The notes under the pieces were generated by a model. That model was not told the DNA's origin. It did not search any database and saw only the letters and a list, made by a program, of their open reading frames with translations. Made by a program: the position numbers and the translations under genes. Positions 38,871 through 47,895 of a DNA stretch of 64,000 bases are shown here, in pieces. This DNA comes from Bradyrhizobium sp. sBnM-33 (GTDB lineage: Bacteria; Pseudomonadota; Alphaproteobacteria; Rhizobiales; Xanthobacteraceae). The stretch is from assembly GCF_032917945.1 (NCBI RefSeq), contig NZ_CP136624.1, positions 6,138,001-6,202,000 on the forward strand, written 5' to 3'. Position 1 is the first letter of the stretch, and every line of letters starts with the position of its first letter.

Positions 38871-39118
38871 AGCAGCAAGGGCAAGACGGCTTTCACGGTT
38901 ATCGCATCATCAAGCAGCGGCTGTTGGCGTTCCACCAGGACGATCATTTTGTCGGCATGGACTTTGCCGATCCCCCCGTCGATTTCTCGGCGATTGCGCG
39001 AGGGCTCGGATTGGAAACTATTCGAATCGATGCCGCCGACGGACTGGATGTCTTGCCATCCGCGTTCAAGAGACCCGGCCCGAAGCTAATCGAAGTGATG
39101 GTCGACAGGGCGGTCTAG
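38871..39118 (+). pseudogene. C-terminal fragment of a thiamine-diphosphate (acetolactate synthase-like) enzyme
   Basis: The frame reads GFHGYRIIKQRLLAFHQDDHF and then MDFADPPVDFSAIARGLG and SAFKRPGPKLIEVMVDRAV, the last part of the C-terminal domain of ThDP-dependent decarboxylase-type enzymes. An in-frame TAG lies directly upstream, and the other 85 per cent of the enzyme is absent. It is a leftover from a deletion or transfer event. Confidence 0.75.
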
Positions 39119-39442
39119 CTTCAGCCAGACAACGGAAGCTCCTTTGCACTCGCCTTGGCCAGTATCGTAAGATCCCGACACTGGACGGACGCCATGAACC
39201 GCACCAGTTTCGCATCAGAAACGACCTAGCCGAGACGCAACGAACGGCATCGAAAACAAACAAAACCACAGCAAAAACAACGAAGCTGATCGATATTTCC
39301 CCTGCTGCCGCAGCTTAGTGCCGCGATGACGGCGGACACAAGCGGGTCGCGGAAGTTGCTTGGGCAATGTGCTCGGACTCTTGACTTGGCCGGCGTCGGC
39401 GTCGTGAATTGTGCGGTAGGCGATGTGTTGTGGGGGTGCGTC
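39119..39442. other. no gene recognised
   Basis: I see no convincing coding frame or RNA in this stretch. An A-rich patch at about 39250-39285 may be promoter-like but has no clear boxes. Confidence 0.45.
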
Positions 39443-39586
39443 ATGGATCGGGGGTTCTACCGGCAGCAGGCGCAGCGCGTCGGCGATCTGGCCGAGAAGG
39501 CAGATCCTTTCACCAAGCAGCGCCTGCTGGACCTGGCTGTCGGTATGATGCAAGGGCCGTCAGTCCTTCCACGGGGTCGAGGGTGA
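39443..39586 (+). CDS. small rhizobial orphan protein, likely shortened
   Basis: A 47-residue frame from ATG 39443. MDRGFYRQQAQRVGDLAEKADPFTKQRLLDLA is clearly related to the small protein at 43660-43854 (VRDLAEKADPFIKRRLLDLAARYED). The related protein keeps a longer C-terminal part, so this copy may be cut after residue 33. The helix is amphipathic. No function is known to me. Confidence 0.5.
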   Translation: MDRGFYRQQAQRVGDLAEKADPFTKQRLLDLAVGMMQGPSVLPRGRG

Positions 39587-39822
39587 TCGAACGGCCGCTG
39601 CCGCGCACCACGCCGCCCGTCTCTGCCTTCCTCGGGGCAGGCGAGGCATGAAAACGGCAGGCCCCGAAATCCGGTGCGATGCCTGCAACGGCACGGGCCC
39701 GGCGCCGGCCCATGCGGCCTACTGGTCGCCTCAGCGGATGTCGCTGACGGGACGTCCTTTACCTTGTAAGAATATCGCCACGGGAACAGGTATTTCCCAA
39801 TTGGATATACAAGGAGATGCGC

Positions 39823-40056
39823 ATGACGAGCTCCACGGTGTTCACGAGCAATCGCAGTCAGGCTGTCCGCCTACCCAAGGCAGTGGCCTTTCCCGAGAAT
39901 GTGCATCACGTCGATATTCTGAAGATCGGCCGTAGCCGTGTGATCGTGCCGCAAGGCAAACGGTGGGATGATCTGTTTCAGAACGGACAGCGCGCGAGCA
40001 AGGATTTCATGGTCGAGCGTAAGCAGCCCGTAGCCGAGGAGCGCGAGCCGCTCTGA
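39823..40056 (+). CDS. vapB: VapB-type antitoxin (AbrB/SpoVT fold)
   Basis: A 77-residue antitoxin from ATG 39823, with AAGGAG six bases above. An ATG at 39817 touches the ribosome site and is rejected. It reads TSSTVFTSNRSQAVRLPKAV, the swapped-hairpin AbrB DNA-binding motif of VagC/VapB, and ends with a toxin-binding region containing WDDLF. Its stop shares one base with the toxin start (TGATG). The gene is intact though its toxin partner is broken. Confidence 0.9.
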   Translation: MTSSTVFTSNRSQAVRLPKAVAFPENVHHVDILKIGRSRVIVPQGKRWDDLFQNGQRASKDFMVERKQPVAEEREPL

Positions 40057-40446
40057 TGCTTACCTACATGCTTGACACAAACATCTGCATCTATGTCATG
40101 AAGAACTATCCGATCGAGCTGCGCGAAAAGTTCAATGCATTGGCCGAGCAACTCTGCGTCTCACGCTCGGCGAGTTGCACTATGGCGCAGAAAAGTCCGC
40201 ACGCCGCGCCCACAACATAACGGCAATCGAGCATTTTGTGGCGCGCCTCGATGTACTGTTGCTGAGAAGGCGGCTGCGCACTACGGTCAGGTCCGAGCGG
40301 AGCTGGAGCGCGCGGGAACACCGAGTGGTCCGCACGACATGCAAGTCGGCGGTCATGCCCGCGGCGAAGGCTTGATCGTCGTCACCAACAATATGCGCAA
40401 GTTCGCCTGTATGCGGGGTCAGAGCCGAGAACTGGATCCTGACTGA
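40056..40446 (+). pseudogene. vapC: broken VapC toxin (PIN domain ribonuclease)
   Basis: The ATG at 40056 begins MLTYMLDTNICIYVMKNYP, the PIN-domain start with its first metal aspartate. After CVS the homology continues in another frame as TLGELHYGAEKSARRAHNIT and ARLDVL. It then moves to a third frame as VAEKAAAHYGQVRAELERAG and IVVTNNMRKFACM, and the last residues GVRAENW need one more shift. At least three frameshifts make it non-functional. Confidence 0.88.
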
Positions 40447-41195
40447 GGCCAGGATGTTTCAAACACGAAATTCCGAATAGCCGAAAAAACGAAACCCCAA
40501 GTAAGGAGCCGGCGTCCGAAATGTCGTGGTACGGCTGAGCCCTATGGGATTGCCGGTGGCAAACGCGGAGCATCCGGCTTCAGCAATTCGCATCGGCCCG
40601 CGCAGTAGCTCAAGGCATGGCTCCAGTCTGTCCGGGCACAAAACGGCCAGTGCCGCCGACCCTGCCGCCAGCTTAACCTCTACGGCGAACATTGCGGCGC
40701 CGGTCGGCGATCCCATACGACGGGGCCCGCAAGGTCGCCGAAAAGAGGCACGAGGAACTGGCGGATGTGTTGCCGCGGCCATCTATATGACAATTGTCGT
40801 TGCGGTCGCCATCAAACTCCGCGTTGCATCCAATTTTAGAGATCTCTCGAAGCGACTTTTCAAGCATTCGCGCTATCAATTGAAACACGAGCACACCAAA
40901 CCATACCCTGCTCCTGCGCCCTGGATTCTGGTCGCGTGGCCCAGCAAACCACTGACCGTCACCTTGATAGATCTCCCCAGTATTGGTGTCGGGAGAGAGC
41001 AGGAAAATTTGTGCCCCCCTTACCACATCGTGCCGGTTCCAAAGGTGTTTTGTTCGCTTCGTTACAGACTCCGCTGCCGGGAGTCCTAAGTCTCCTTTTG
41101 CGCGGTATCAAGGCAGCGGCGGCGGTTGCGGACTCGTTGAGGAAACCTCCAAGCCTCGCCGAGTCCGCTCGTGCACATCGGTAACGAGGCTGCCA
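40447..41195. other. long stretch without a supported gene
   Basis: Open frames on both strands lack recognised motifs. One minus frame (40673-41026) is open for 117 codons, but its composition gives no family. I see no RNA gene or repeat. It is probably decayed DNA between vapC and the nuclease gene. Confidence 0.5.
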
Positions 41196-41777
41196 TCAAC
41201 ACCACGGGCGCAGGAGCGTCGGACAACTTGTCGCGCCGCATACGAAGCGAACGGCCAAGCCTTCATTGATCAAGGTCGATCCTACATCCACGCCATTGAC
41301 TCTAAGTGTGCCGCAGCGGCGGCCGAAGTTGCAAGCCTCCGTGCCTTCCGTACCCGGCGCGCACGAACAGGCAACTTGCTCAAAGTCGGATCGGCCGTTG
41401 CTAACAAGTTCGCGGAGCCTCTGCCTAGCAGCCTCACCTTTCTGGCGCTCCGCTTCGCATCTGGCTCGGCTTCCTGTTTCTGGCGCGTTGAATCCAACCA
41501 GACGAACGTTCCGCTTGCCGTCCTCTAGGCTGATGGTGTCCCCGTCAATCACGCGCACCGATGACGAAGCCGGGATGCCGGCCGATTTGGAAATTTCAGG
41601 TTTGACCTTCGGCCATGCCTGAACGGCCACGAAACTAACAAGCAGGCAAAGAATGACAAGGCAAGAAAAAGAAAAGTAGCGCGAACTCGACCGCTTCGAT
41701 TTGAAGTAGGCCAGCATTTTGAACCTCTTCAGATCGGCCCATTTCGCTTGGCGAAACTTGTAAACGTTATCAGGCAT
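41196..41777 (-). CDS. thermonuclease (SNase) family protein with membrane anchor
   Basis: A 193-residue protein. A membrane segment or uncleaved signal (about residues 36-54, FSFSCLVILCLLVSFVAVQA) is followed by an SNase-like OB fold. Motifs are VRVIDGDTISL, VRLVGFNAPE and GSTLINEGLAVRF. By alignment with staphylococcal nuclease, Arg92 and Glu100 match Arg35 and Glu43, while the calcium ligand Asp40 is Asn97 here. It has six cysteines in its second half, which suits the periplasm. Activity is likely but not certain. Confidence 0.88.
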   Translation of the reverse strand: MPDNVYKFRQAKWADLKRFKMLAYFKSKRSSSRYFSFSCLVILCLLVSFVAVQAWPKVKPEISKSAGIPASSSVRVIDGDTISLEDGKRNVRLVGFNAPETGSRARCEAERQKGEAARQRLRELVSNGRSDFEQVACSCAPGTEGTEACNFGRRCGTLRVNGVDVGSTLINEGLAVRFVCGATSCPTLLRPWC

Positions 41778-41969
41778 CCGCTATCAATACATGACCACCG
41801 TTAACTCAAGGTGGAGCTTGCCCCGGAAATCGCTTGGAATGCGATTGGATGGCAGCGCGAAAAGCTGGTCACGCTTCGCTGCCCTAATCTCAGCATCGAT
41901 CTCGGCGACGTCATGCGCCGTCAGATGCGGCAGCCACACCGCGACCCGAGATCCGGCACGCCCCTCGGG

Positions 41970-42758
41970 CTACGCCGCGATCGAGTCCGCCAGGACGTCC
42001 GCCCGGACCACGCGATTGCGACCTCGATGTTTGGCCGCATAGAGCGCCTGGTCGGCCATGCGCATGACCTTGGCTAGGTCTGCTTCACCCAAGCATGCGG
42101 CCAGGCCGATGCTGATCGTCACGCTGACCGACGCGTCGTCGCCGACGACCGACTCGGCGGCGCAGGACTGCCGCAGCTCTTCGGCGTATTGGGCAGCGCG
42201 CTCCTTGGATACGCCGGTCATCAGAATGGCAAATTCCTCGCCGCCATGTCTTGCCACCAGCATCTGCCTTCGCTCGGCGAAGGAGCGCAACACCTCCGCG
42301 ATCGCGATGAGCACCTTGTCTCCGAACTCATGCCCGAACTGGTCGTTGATCGCCTTGAAGCGGTCGATGTCGCACATCAGCACGGTGGTGGGCAGGTTCG
42401 CATGGCGCGCCGTGGCCAAGGTCGCTTCGGCGGCCTGGTCAAAGCCCCGTCGGTTGAGCAGCCCGGTCAACTGATCGGTGCCGGAAATTCGCTGCAGCTC
42501 GGCGCGCGTCAGCGTCAGCTCCCGCATCATCAGCGCGGACCGGTAGCTCAGGGCTGCGGTCAGCAGTCCCGAAATGGTCATGCTGATCATGATCGACGAT
42601 GTGGTCACGAAGCCGGCGCGCACGAACGCATCCGGATCGGAGCCGAACTGCAAGAGGCAAAAGGACAACGTCAAGACGACGGTCAGGCCTACGCTCACGG
42701 CGGAGCGAGTCGCGGTGTGGCGCAGCGCATCCCTGTGCGTAATGATATCGGTAGCCAT
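41970..42758 (-). CDS. diguanylate cyclase (GGDEF) with two membrane segments
   Basis: A 262-residue protein from ATG 42758 (MATDIITHRD); a farther in-frame ATG at 42869 is possible. Two membrane segments (about 21-40 and 50-71) are joined by a short periplasmic loop. The GGDEF domain begins at about residue 92 (GTDQLTGLLNRRGF). It has the metal aspartate in MCDIDRFKAIND and the active site HGGEEF (171-176), so it should make cyclic di-GMP. No RxxD inhibitory site is seen before the active site. A PilZ protein is encoded 6.4 kb away. Confidence 0.92.
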   Translation of the reverse strand: MATDIITHRDALRHTATRSAVSVGLTVVLTLSFCLLQFGSDPDAFVRAGFVTTSSIMISMTISGLLTAALSYRSALMMRELTLTRAELQRISGTDQLTGLLNRRGFDQAAEATLATARHANLPTTVLMCDIDRFKAINDQFGHEFGDKVLIAIAEVLRSFAERRQMLVARHGGEEFAILMTGVSKERAAQYAEELRQSCAAESVVGDDASVSVTISIGLAACLGEADLAKVMRMADQALYAAKHRGRNRVVRADVLADSIAA

Positions 42759-43176
42759 TGGCTCCGCCGTCGTAAAACGACCAGCATGGGCCTCCTCTCC
42801 TTCACGGCAGGTTAAGACACGCATTGGTCCAGGAGACGCCGTTAATGGGGCCCTAAGGACGAAGCTCAAATTGCTGATATCGCCGCTTCGGCGGCCACCT
42901 TTTGCGAGTCATTCGTGCTGCATTCGTTGCCGAGACCACTGCATGGCCGTCCTTCAAAACCGTTTTCAGCACTGAAGCAAATTCAGGATCGGCGAGAAGA
43001 GCGTCGGCCACGGTGAATGAAGGGTCCTTGATTCACTTAGCGCCGTTACTTACTTCCGGCAGCGCGCTGCTTCCGTCATCGCACGGCCGCTACCAACCTC
43101 AATGAACTTTCCGGACCCCTGTGCACAGTCTATGCCCCCCGTTTTCGCTTTCAGGCCTCGCCTCAAAGGCCGGGTC
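42759..43176. other. no gene recognised
   Basis: The gap between the diguanylate cyclase and the next minus-strand gene has no supported frame. It contains the promoter side of the cyclase. Confidence 0.5.
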
Positions 43177-43596
43177 TCAATCGAGCGCTCGATGACCCTC
43201 ATTGGTAAGCACGGGCACGTCGTCGCGCATTTCGACGAGGCCCATTTCAATCAAGGTCTTTAGATCATCTGGATTCGCTGGCGTTAATTTGGTTCGCTTG
43301 GCTTTGATATCGCGCAGCGCCCAGCGGAGGCGGATCGCTGCGTCTAGCTCTATACCGGCCAGTGGGGAAAGCGGTTGATTTGTTGTCGCCGGTTCGTGTT
43401 CGCGCTCAGGTTCAGTAATGGCTGTAGCCACGGCAGATCCAAGCTTTACCCTCGCATCATCAGCGGTAGCGTCCTCTGTGGCAATTGGATTGGTCTGTAA
43501 AGGTGCGGCCACGGTGGAATCAGCTTGCGAGCGGGTTCTAGACGAGGCCGCGGCTAACATTTCTGCGAATTGGTGAAGTTTGTCCGCTGCGCTCAT
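43177..43596 (-). CDS. hypothetical protein
   Basis: A 139-residue protein (MSAADKLHQFAEMLAAAS). The first half is Ala/Thr-rich and probably disordered. The second half is charged and helical (LRWALRDIKAKRTKLTPANPDDLKTLIEMG) and ends with VPVLTNEGHRALD, which resembles the wing of a winged helix. I do not recognise the family. It is on the same strand as two small orphans above it. Confidence 0.6.
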   Translation of the reverse strand: MSAADKLHQFAEMLAAASSRTRSQADSTVAAPLQTNPIATEDATADDARVKLGSAVATAITEPEREHEPATTNQPLSPLAGIELDAAIRLRWALRDIKAKRTKLTPANPDDLKTLIEMGLVEMRDDVPVLTNEGHRALD

Positions 43597-43659
43597 TTCC
43601 CTTTGCCTTCAACCAGCCTTAGTCGGCAGATTGCGTCGCCGTGGCCAGCCATTCCATGC

Positions 43660-43854
43660 TTAACGTTCCGAACCTTCATTGCTATGGCTAACGAACTGCA
43701 GGTCGTTTGGCGTGCTAGTGACATGAGAGAGCCGGCCCTTGTCTTCATATCTCGCTGCGAGATCAAGAAGCCGCCTTTTGATGAACGGGTCGGCTTTCTC
43801 TGCAAGATCACGTACGGTTTGGGCGCGCTGTTTCTTAAATTCGTCATCCAACAT
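43660..43854 (-). CDS. small rhizobial orphan protein
   Basis: A 64-residue protein from ATG 43854 (MLDDEFKKQRAQTVRDLAEK). The helix VRDLAEKADPFIKRRLLDLAARYED is shared with the shorter protein at 39443-39586. Two related copies in 4.5 kb and the conserved core suggest a real family. Function unknown. Confidence 0.6.
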   Translation of the reverse strand: MLDDEFKKQRAQTVRDLAEKADPFIKRRLLDLAARYEDKGRLSHVTSTPNDLQFVSHSNEGSER

Positions 43855-43956
43855 GACAGGCCCCACCACAACAAACAAAGTGCAATGGAAGTAGTATACT
43901 GTCTTGGGCTACTCGCGAAAAGCCTCGTCTCCCGATAGGACCGGAACCTGCAAGCG

Positions 43957-44142
43957 TTACCGCGGCTGCAGTCGCACCTTCTTGGGGTCAAGGGCGCGAT
44001 CAATTGCCGTCTTCGCCGCGGTGATGGCGTGATCCCGGACGCGCGCCTCGCCCTGCCGGCGCCTCTCCTGAAGCCGGACAGACCATTTCCACTTTCTGTC
44101 GATGCCCTGGACCACCCTAATCTCGAAGCCTCGATACTCCAT
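43957..44142 (-). CDS. small basic hypothetical protein
   Basis: A 61-residue protein from ATG 44142. MEYRGFEIRVVQGIDRKWKWSV is an amphipathic beta-rich start of a kind seen in small rhizobial proteins. The rest is Arg/Lys-rich with helix RDHAITAAKTAIDRALDP. It is 26 bases downstream of the broken cold-shock gene on the same strand. Confidence 0.55.
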   Translation of the reverse strand: MEYRGFEIRVVQGIDRKWKWSVRLQERRRQGEARVRDHAITAAKTAIDRALDPKKVRLQPR

Positions 44143-44168
44143 GCCGGCGCGAGCCAGCTGACTCGAAT

Positions 44169-44371
44169 TCACCCGACTCTTAGATTTTCCGCGGACGTTT
44201 TGCCCCGGTTGCTCATTTCTTCATAGCTCACCTTGGCACCTTCATTGAGGCTGCTCAGGCCGGCTTTCTCAACAGCTGAAATATGCACGAAAACATCCTT
44301 GCCGCCGCTGTCGGGCTGGATAAACCCATATCCCTTCGTTCGTTGAACCACTTTACCGTACCTGTCGCCAC
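44169..44371 (-). pseudogene. frameshifted cold-shock protein (CspA family)
   Basis: From a GTG at 44371, behind AGGGAGAGG, the frame reads [12 protein letters not shown]. It then shifts, and [20 protein letters not shown] continues in the other frame to a stop at 44169. Adding one A in the run near 44336-44340 restores a normal 67-residue cold-shock protein with RNP1 (KGYGFIQ) and RNP2 (VFVHIS). The damage may be recent since both parts are otherwise well kept. Confidence 0.82.
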
Positions 44372-44408
44372 TGTCCTCTCCCTTTTGAACCAGTGGGCGA
44401 CAGCTACG

Positions 44409-45044
44409 AACCAAGAAGCGATGCGCGCGCTCTTCCGCGTGATGAACCGTTATGTCGGCAACCTGCCCCCGATGCCAGGCGTGTTTCCCGATTATCCCGC
44501 GCCCGTCATTCGCAATGCGGGCACCGAACGCGAGTTGACCCTGATGCGCTGGGGCATGCCGCCACCGCCACGCACTGGCGGGCCGCCGGTGACCAATATC
44601 CGCAATACGTCCTCGCCGCATTGGCGCGGTTGGCTGGAGCCGGAAAATCGTTGCCTAGTGCCATTCAACAGCTTCGCGGAGTATGCGCCTGAGCCGAACC
44701 CGGAGACCAAGAAAAAGGACGTCGTCTGGTTCGCCATCAATGATGATCGGCCGCTGACCTGCTTCGCGGGCATCTGGACGGAGTTCAAGTGTGATCGCGG
44801 GACCAAGTCGAAGCCCGTTCCTGGACCGCATAATGTCTACGGCTTTCTTACCACGTCGCCCAATGCCGTCGTCGACCCGATCCATCCGAAGGCCATGCCG
44901 GTCATCTTGCAGACGGACGAGGAACGCGACGTTTGGATGCGTGCGCCGTGGGATGAGGCCAAGGCGCTGCAGCGGCCGCTGCCAGATGACGCGTTGAAGA
45001 TCGTGCTGCGAGGAGCGGACAAGGAAGACAAGGTTGCCGCATGA
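44409..45044 (+). pseudogene. SRAP (YedK/HMCES-like) protein without its catalytic N-terminus
   Basis: The frame carries nearly all of an SOS-response-associated peptidase domain: [71 protein letters not shown] and [15 protein letters not shown] proteins bind abasic DNA through Cys2 directly after the initiator Met. Here the expected MCNLYSITT start is absent; upstream of TNQ the frame reads LNQWATA and runs into the cold-shock 5' region. The first in-frame ATG is at 44421. Without Cys2 it cannot form the DNA crosslink. The rest is intact, so loss is confined to the first dozen codons. Confidence 0.8.
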
Positions 45045-45294
45045 AATACGCTACCGCTCGCCGCTGATTGGTGGACAGGGGCGAGCACCCTTGTGAACTC
45101 CGCTGGGTGTCAGAACTTGAAATGGCCGCGCCGCCGCCCGGGGCTCCCGAGGTGGGCGGTTCGATTCCGTACGTTCGAGCGCGCATCTCTCTTCCAAAGT
45201 CTGGTTCAGGACAGACGCGCGGCTAAACAAGTCCTATGAACCGAATTTCAATGCTCTCCAACTAATGGAGAGATGCGCTGATGAGGTGACGCTC

Positions 45295-45411
45295 ATGCTT
45301 GCGGAAAAATTCATGCTCGTGCTCGAAGCACTTCGGCGAAACTCCGACGGTTCTAGAGTAGTGGTGAGTACCACGCCGCACGTTCCCGTGATCCTGCCGG
45401 TGAAGAAATAG
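45295..45411 (+). CDS. tiny rhizobial protein (38 residues)
   Basis: ATG 45295 follows GAGGTGA by five bases. The frame MLAEKFMLVLEALRRNSDG and TTPHVPVILPVKK is short but matches a kind of tiny protein that I recall as frequent in Bradyrhizobium genomes (MLAEKF...PHVPVKLP). Function is unknown. It is too short to be secure by itself. Confidence 0.45.
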   Translation: MLAEKFMLVLEALRRNSDGSRVVVSTTPHVPVILPVKK

Positions 45412-45542
45412 CCGCCCAATCGCGGCCTTTTCCATCACCTTCACAAAATCGTCGCACTACGTCCCTCTAGGGTAAGGGACCTTCCGCCAATTCCATTAGC
45501 TGCATAAAGAGCTGCTGGGCGGTCAAACCTCAGGGGTGCGTA

Positions 45543-45713
45543 ATGACCAATGCCGACCGTTTGGAGCCAACACCACGCGAGCGCTTTCTTGAAGCGGCAC
45601 AGAAGGAGCTTGCCGCCTTTGAGCGCAAGGAAAATGAGTTTCGCAAGAAGCTACGTAAGGAACGCGCTGCAGAGCTGCGGTTGCCCAGCGCCAAAAACGA
45701 CGCTGTGAATTAG
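45543..45713 (+). CDS. small charged coiled-coil protein
   Basis: A 56-residue frame from ATG 45543, MTNADRLEPTPRERFLEAAQ. The middle AAFERKENEFRKKLRKERAA is a strongly charged helix. A weak GGGG ribosome site lies upstream. No family is recognised. Confidence 0.45.
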   Translation: MTNADRLEPTPRERFLEAAQKELAAFERKENEFRKKLRKERAAELRLPSAKNDAVN

Positions 45714-45917
45714 TCAGAGCTGTAGCAACACCTTGAAGAAGGGAAACCTGTAGCTTTGGTTCAGTCTTCCCCCGGGATACGGACTATAGTTCTCTGACTT
45801 GAGGCGTCCCGAAGCTGCCCGTGGGACTGCTCTCGCTTTCTCTCTCGACCAAAATTCACGTGCACCACAGCATGCATTCAAATCGCGCGAGCTTGGCCGC
45901 AGCGTCGCGGGCCAGCG

Positions 45918-46073
45918 CTACATGTCAACGCTAACCGATCCGCAGGGCTTGAAGGTTTGGAGCGAGCGCCCGTGCAAGCACCCCTCATTTTTTTGGGCGT
46001 AGGCAAGCACGCCCATGATAATCAAAGCCACCACGACCAATACGATCACTAGCTTCTGCACCATTGCTGCCAT
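45918..46073 (-). CDS. small single-pass membrane protein
   Basis: A 51-residue frame from ATG 46073 (MAAMVQKLVIVLVVVALIIM). Residues 6-26 form one membrane helix. The short tail has two cysteines (NEGCLHG, FKPCGS). The ribosome site is weak. The clean hydrophobic block suggests a real small protein, but I recognise no family. Confidence 0.45.
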   Translation of the reverse strand: MAAMVQKLVIVLVVVALIIMGVLAYAQKNEGCLHGRSLQTFKPCGSVSVDM

Positions 46074-46544
46074 TCCAAGGTGAACTCATGAACAAGGCGG
46101 CCAGGCGCGAACCGTGGGATCAACGCCGGGGGCCGCGCTCCCTCTCGTCGAGCCGACCATGGGACTCGGACTGAAATGATCAGCGAGAGGTCGCGCAGCC
46201 AAAGAGAGCACAACCGTTGATATGATGGCAGTGCAAACTTTGCCGCGCTGCGCAAATTCGATGCGCGATCAGAAGCCGCGTCTTCGAAAAATCGCCTGTT
46301 TGGCCGACATTGCCGCGATGCTGGCGCTTTCGGGGCGAGCGGCCGAGATGGACCTCGATGACCAGTCTGCTCGCGCGCCTGCCGACGCCGCCGAAGGACG
46401 CCGTGCCCCGCTCGCAGCGCGAGGGGATTTCCCTTAGGCCGGTGCGTACAATCGTCGGAAGACCGCTCGCGCTAATGGCGAGTTGACGGGGCGCCGAGGA
46501 TTTGGCCCACATCAGGCTCCTCAAGTCCGTCAGCACCGACGCAG
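46074..46544. other. no gene recognised
   Basis: Both strands have open frames of 70-118 codons here (for example 46222-46437 plus and 46180-46536 minus) that lie over each other. Neither has known motifs, so I call none. Confidence 0.45.
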
Positions 46545-46660
46545 TCGCACGGCATGCCCGCCCCGCATTGGCAACCCAGCTCGTCGCTCCACCCGCTTCG
46601 GATGATTTTCACATACCCATCCTACTCCGAAGCAGGTGCGACAATCAGGATTGATCCTTC
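46545..46660 (-). pseudogene. remnant of a small CxxC zinc-ribbon-like rhizobial protein
   Basis: The minus strand reads CRTCFGVGWVCENHPKR in one frame and LGCQCGAGMPCDC in another. Together they match a small Cys-rich protein type that I recall from rhizobia (CxxC, GWVCENH, CxCGAGxPCP). A frameshift near the middle would break it. It partly overlaps the end of the ligase gene. Confidence 0.4.
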
Positions 46661-47529
46661 CGAGAAAGTCCTTTGAACGAACTGGCACGTAGTAGACCTT
46701 CCGATGTGATGTCTCGATACTCAACATCCGCAAAGAATTTCGGTTCGACCCATGTCGCCTTTGGCTTTTTGATGGCTTTGGTTAGTTTTGATTTCGGGCT
46801 GACCACCGTGTCGAGTTGCTTCCTGATGTGGCTGGAAACAGTGCGAGACCAACCCGTCCCGACCTTGCCCATATAAACCAGTTCGTTGCCTTCCTGTTTG
46901 CCGAGGTACAGCGCGGCGACGCCGCTAGGGTCTTTGACAAAGCCAACGACGGGAAACTTGCCTTTGTGCACGGCCTTGATCTTCGGCCAGTTCTCATTTC
47001 GCTCCGACCGATACGGGGCGTCAGCCCGCTTAGAAATGATGCCTTCCCAATTCAACTTGGTGGCATGCTCAAACATCTTCTGACCGTCGCCGACGAGATG
47101 TTCAGAAAACAGCACCGGAAGCTCGATGTCGTTTTCGCCGAGCAGGTCCGACAGGAGCTGCTTGCGTTCGATCTGCGGTCGCCTGCGAAGGTCTCCGTCG
47201 CGCCAGAGGAGATCGAATGCATAAAAGACCAATCGATCCTGTTTGCCCGCGGCAAGTTCGGCTTGGAGTTCGGAAAAGTTGGTGCGGCCTTCATGAACTA
47301 CGACGACCTCCCCATCGATGATGGCTTGGCCCGGAATATCGAAGGCGCCAGCAATGACAGAGAACCGTTTGGTCCAGTCCAGCCCGGTGCGGGTGTAGAC
47401 CTTCTTGCGCCCGCTGTTTACGTGAACCTGCACGCGATAGCCGTCGTACTTGATCTCATGAAGCCACTGGTCGCCCTTCGGCGCCTTCGACCTCAGCGTC
47501 GCAAGCTGGGGCTTAATGAAGCCCGGCAT
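46645..47529 (-). CDS. ATP-dependent DNA ligase, LigD ligase-domain type, stand-alone
   Basis: A 294-residue ligase from ATG 47529 (MPGFIKPQLATL). The AMP-accepting Lys27 is in EIKYDGYR (motif I); AIIDGEVVV, YAFDLLW and WEGIISKRADAPY follow, and the OB domain contains GWSRTV. It matches the central ligase domain of LigD without polymerase or nuclease domains. No Ku gene is in the window. It would seal nicks or help end joining. A small piece of a second such gene is at 48540-48575. Confidence 0.92.
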   Translation of the reverse strand: MPGFIKPQLATLRSKAPKGDQWLHEIKYDGYRVQVHVNSGRKKVYTRTGLDWTKRFSVIAGAFDIPGQAIIDGEVVVVHEGRTNFSELQAELAAGKQDRLVFYAFDLLWRDGDLRRRPQIERKQLLSDLLGENDIELPVLFSEHLVGDGQKMFEHATKLNWEGIISKRADAPYRSERNENWPKIKAVHKGKFPVVGFVKDPSGVAALYLGKQEGNELVYMGKVGTGWSRTVSSHIRKQLDTVVSPKSKLTKAIKKPKATWVEPKFFADVEYRDITSEGLLRASSFKGLSRKDQS

Positions 47530-47895
47530 CTGAATTTGCTTTGACAATAACTCAACCCACAAAAATGCCCGCTGGAAAGTGAGCATTTTTGCTCAGTTCT
47601 CAGAAATCTCGAACAATCAGGGGACGTGATCGCTTCTGCCACTACCTTGCTATCAAGGTGGACTCGAGGACGACTCGGCTGGTTCAAAGGCGTCCTGGCC
47701 TAGTCGTAGATGCCCGTTTTATCCTCAGGTGCGGACATCGCGTGTTATGGCCGCATGTCCGTTTTGTGCCAACAGCGGAAGTGCTCAGGCTTTTTCGATG
47801 ACCGGGTCGGCGCGACCGAATAGCGTGCGCTTAGCTCTCGATCAAAAGGCTGCCTCCAGGAATAAAGCAATACACGAGTTCCTCAACGCCACGCT
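47530..47895. other. intergenic region with an ATGTCCG-type element
   Basis: No supported gene. At 47753-47790 the sequence ATGTCCGTTTTGTGCCAACAGCGGAAGTG resembles rhizobial intergenic elements of the kind found near 60.7 and 63.2 kb, but is not the same. Confidence 0.4.

Noticed and set aside
39648..39780. Possible DnaJ-type zinc protein (CDACNGTG)
   Set aside because: Only the first CxxCxGTG motif is seen and the second half does not match in any frame; too weak to call.
40673..41026. Minus-strand frame of 117 codons
   Set aside because: No recognisable family, weak start and poor codon pattern.
46180..46536. Overlapping frames on both strands
   Set aside because: Neither strand shows a motif or ribosome site that decides between them.
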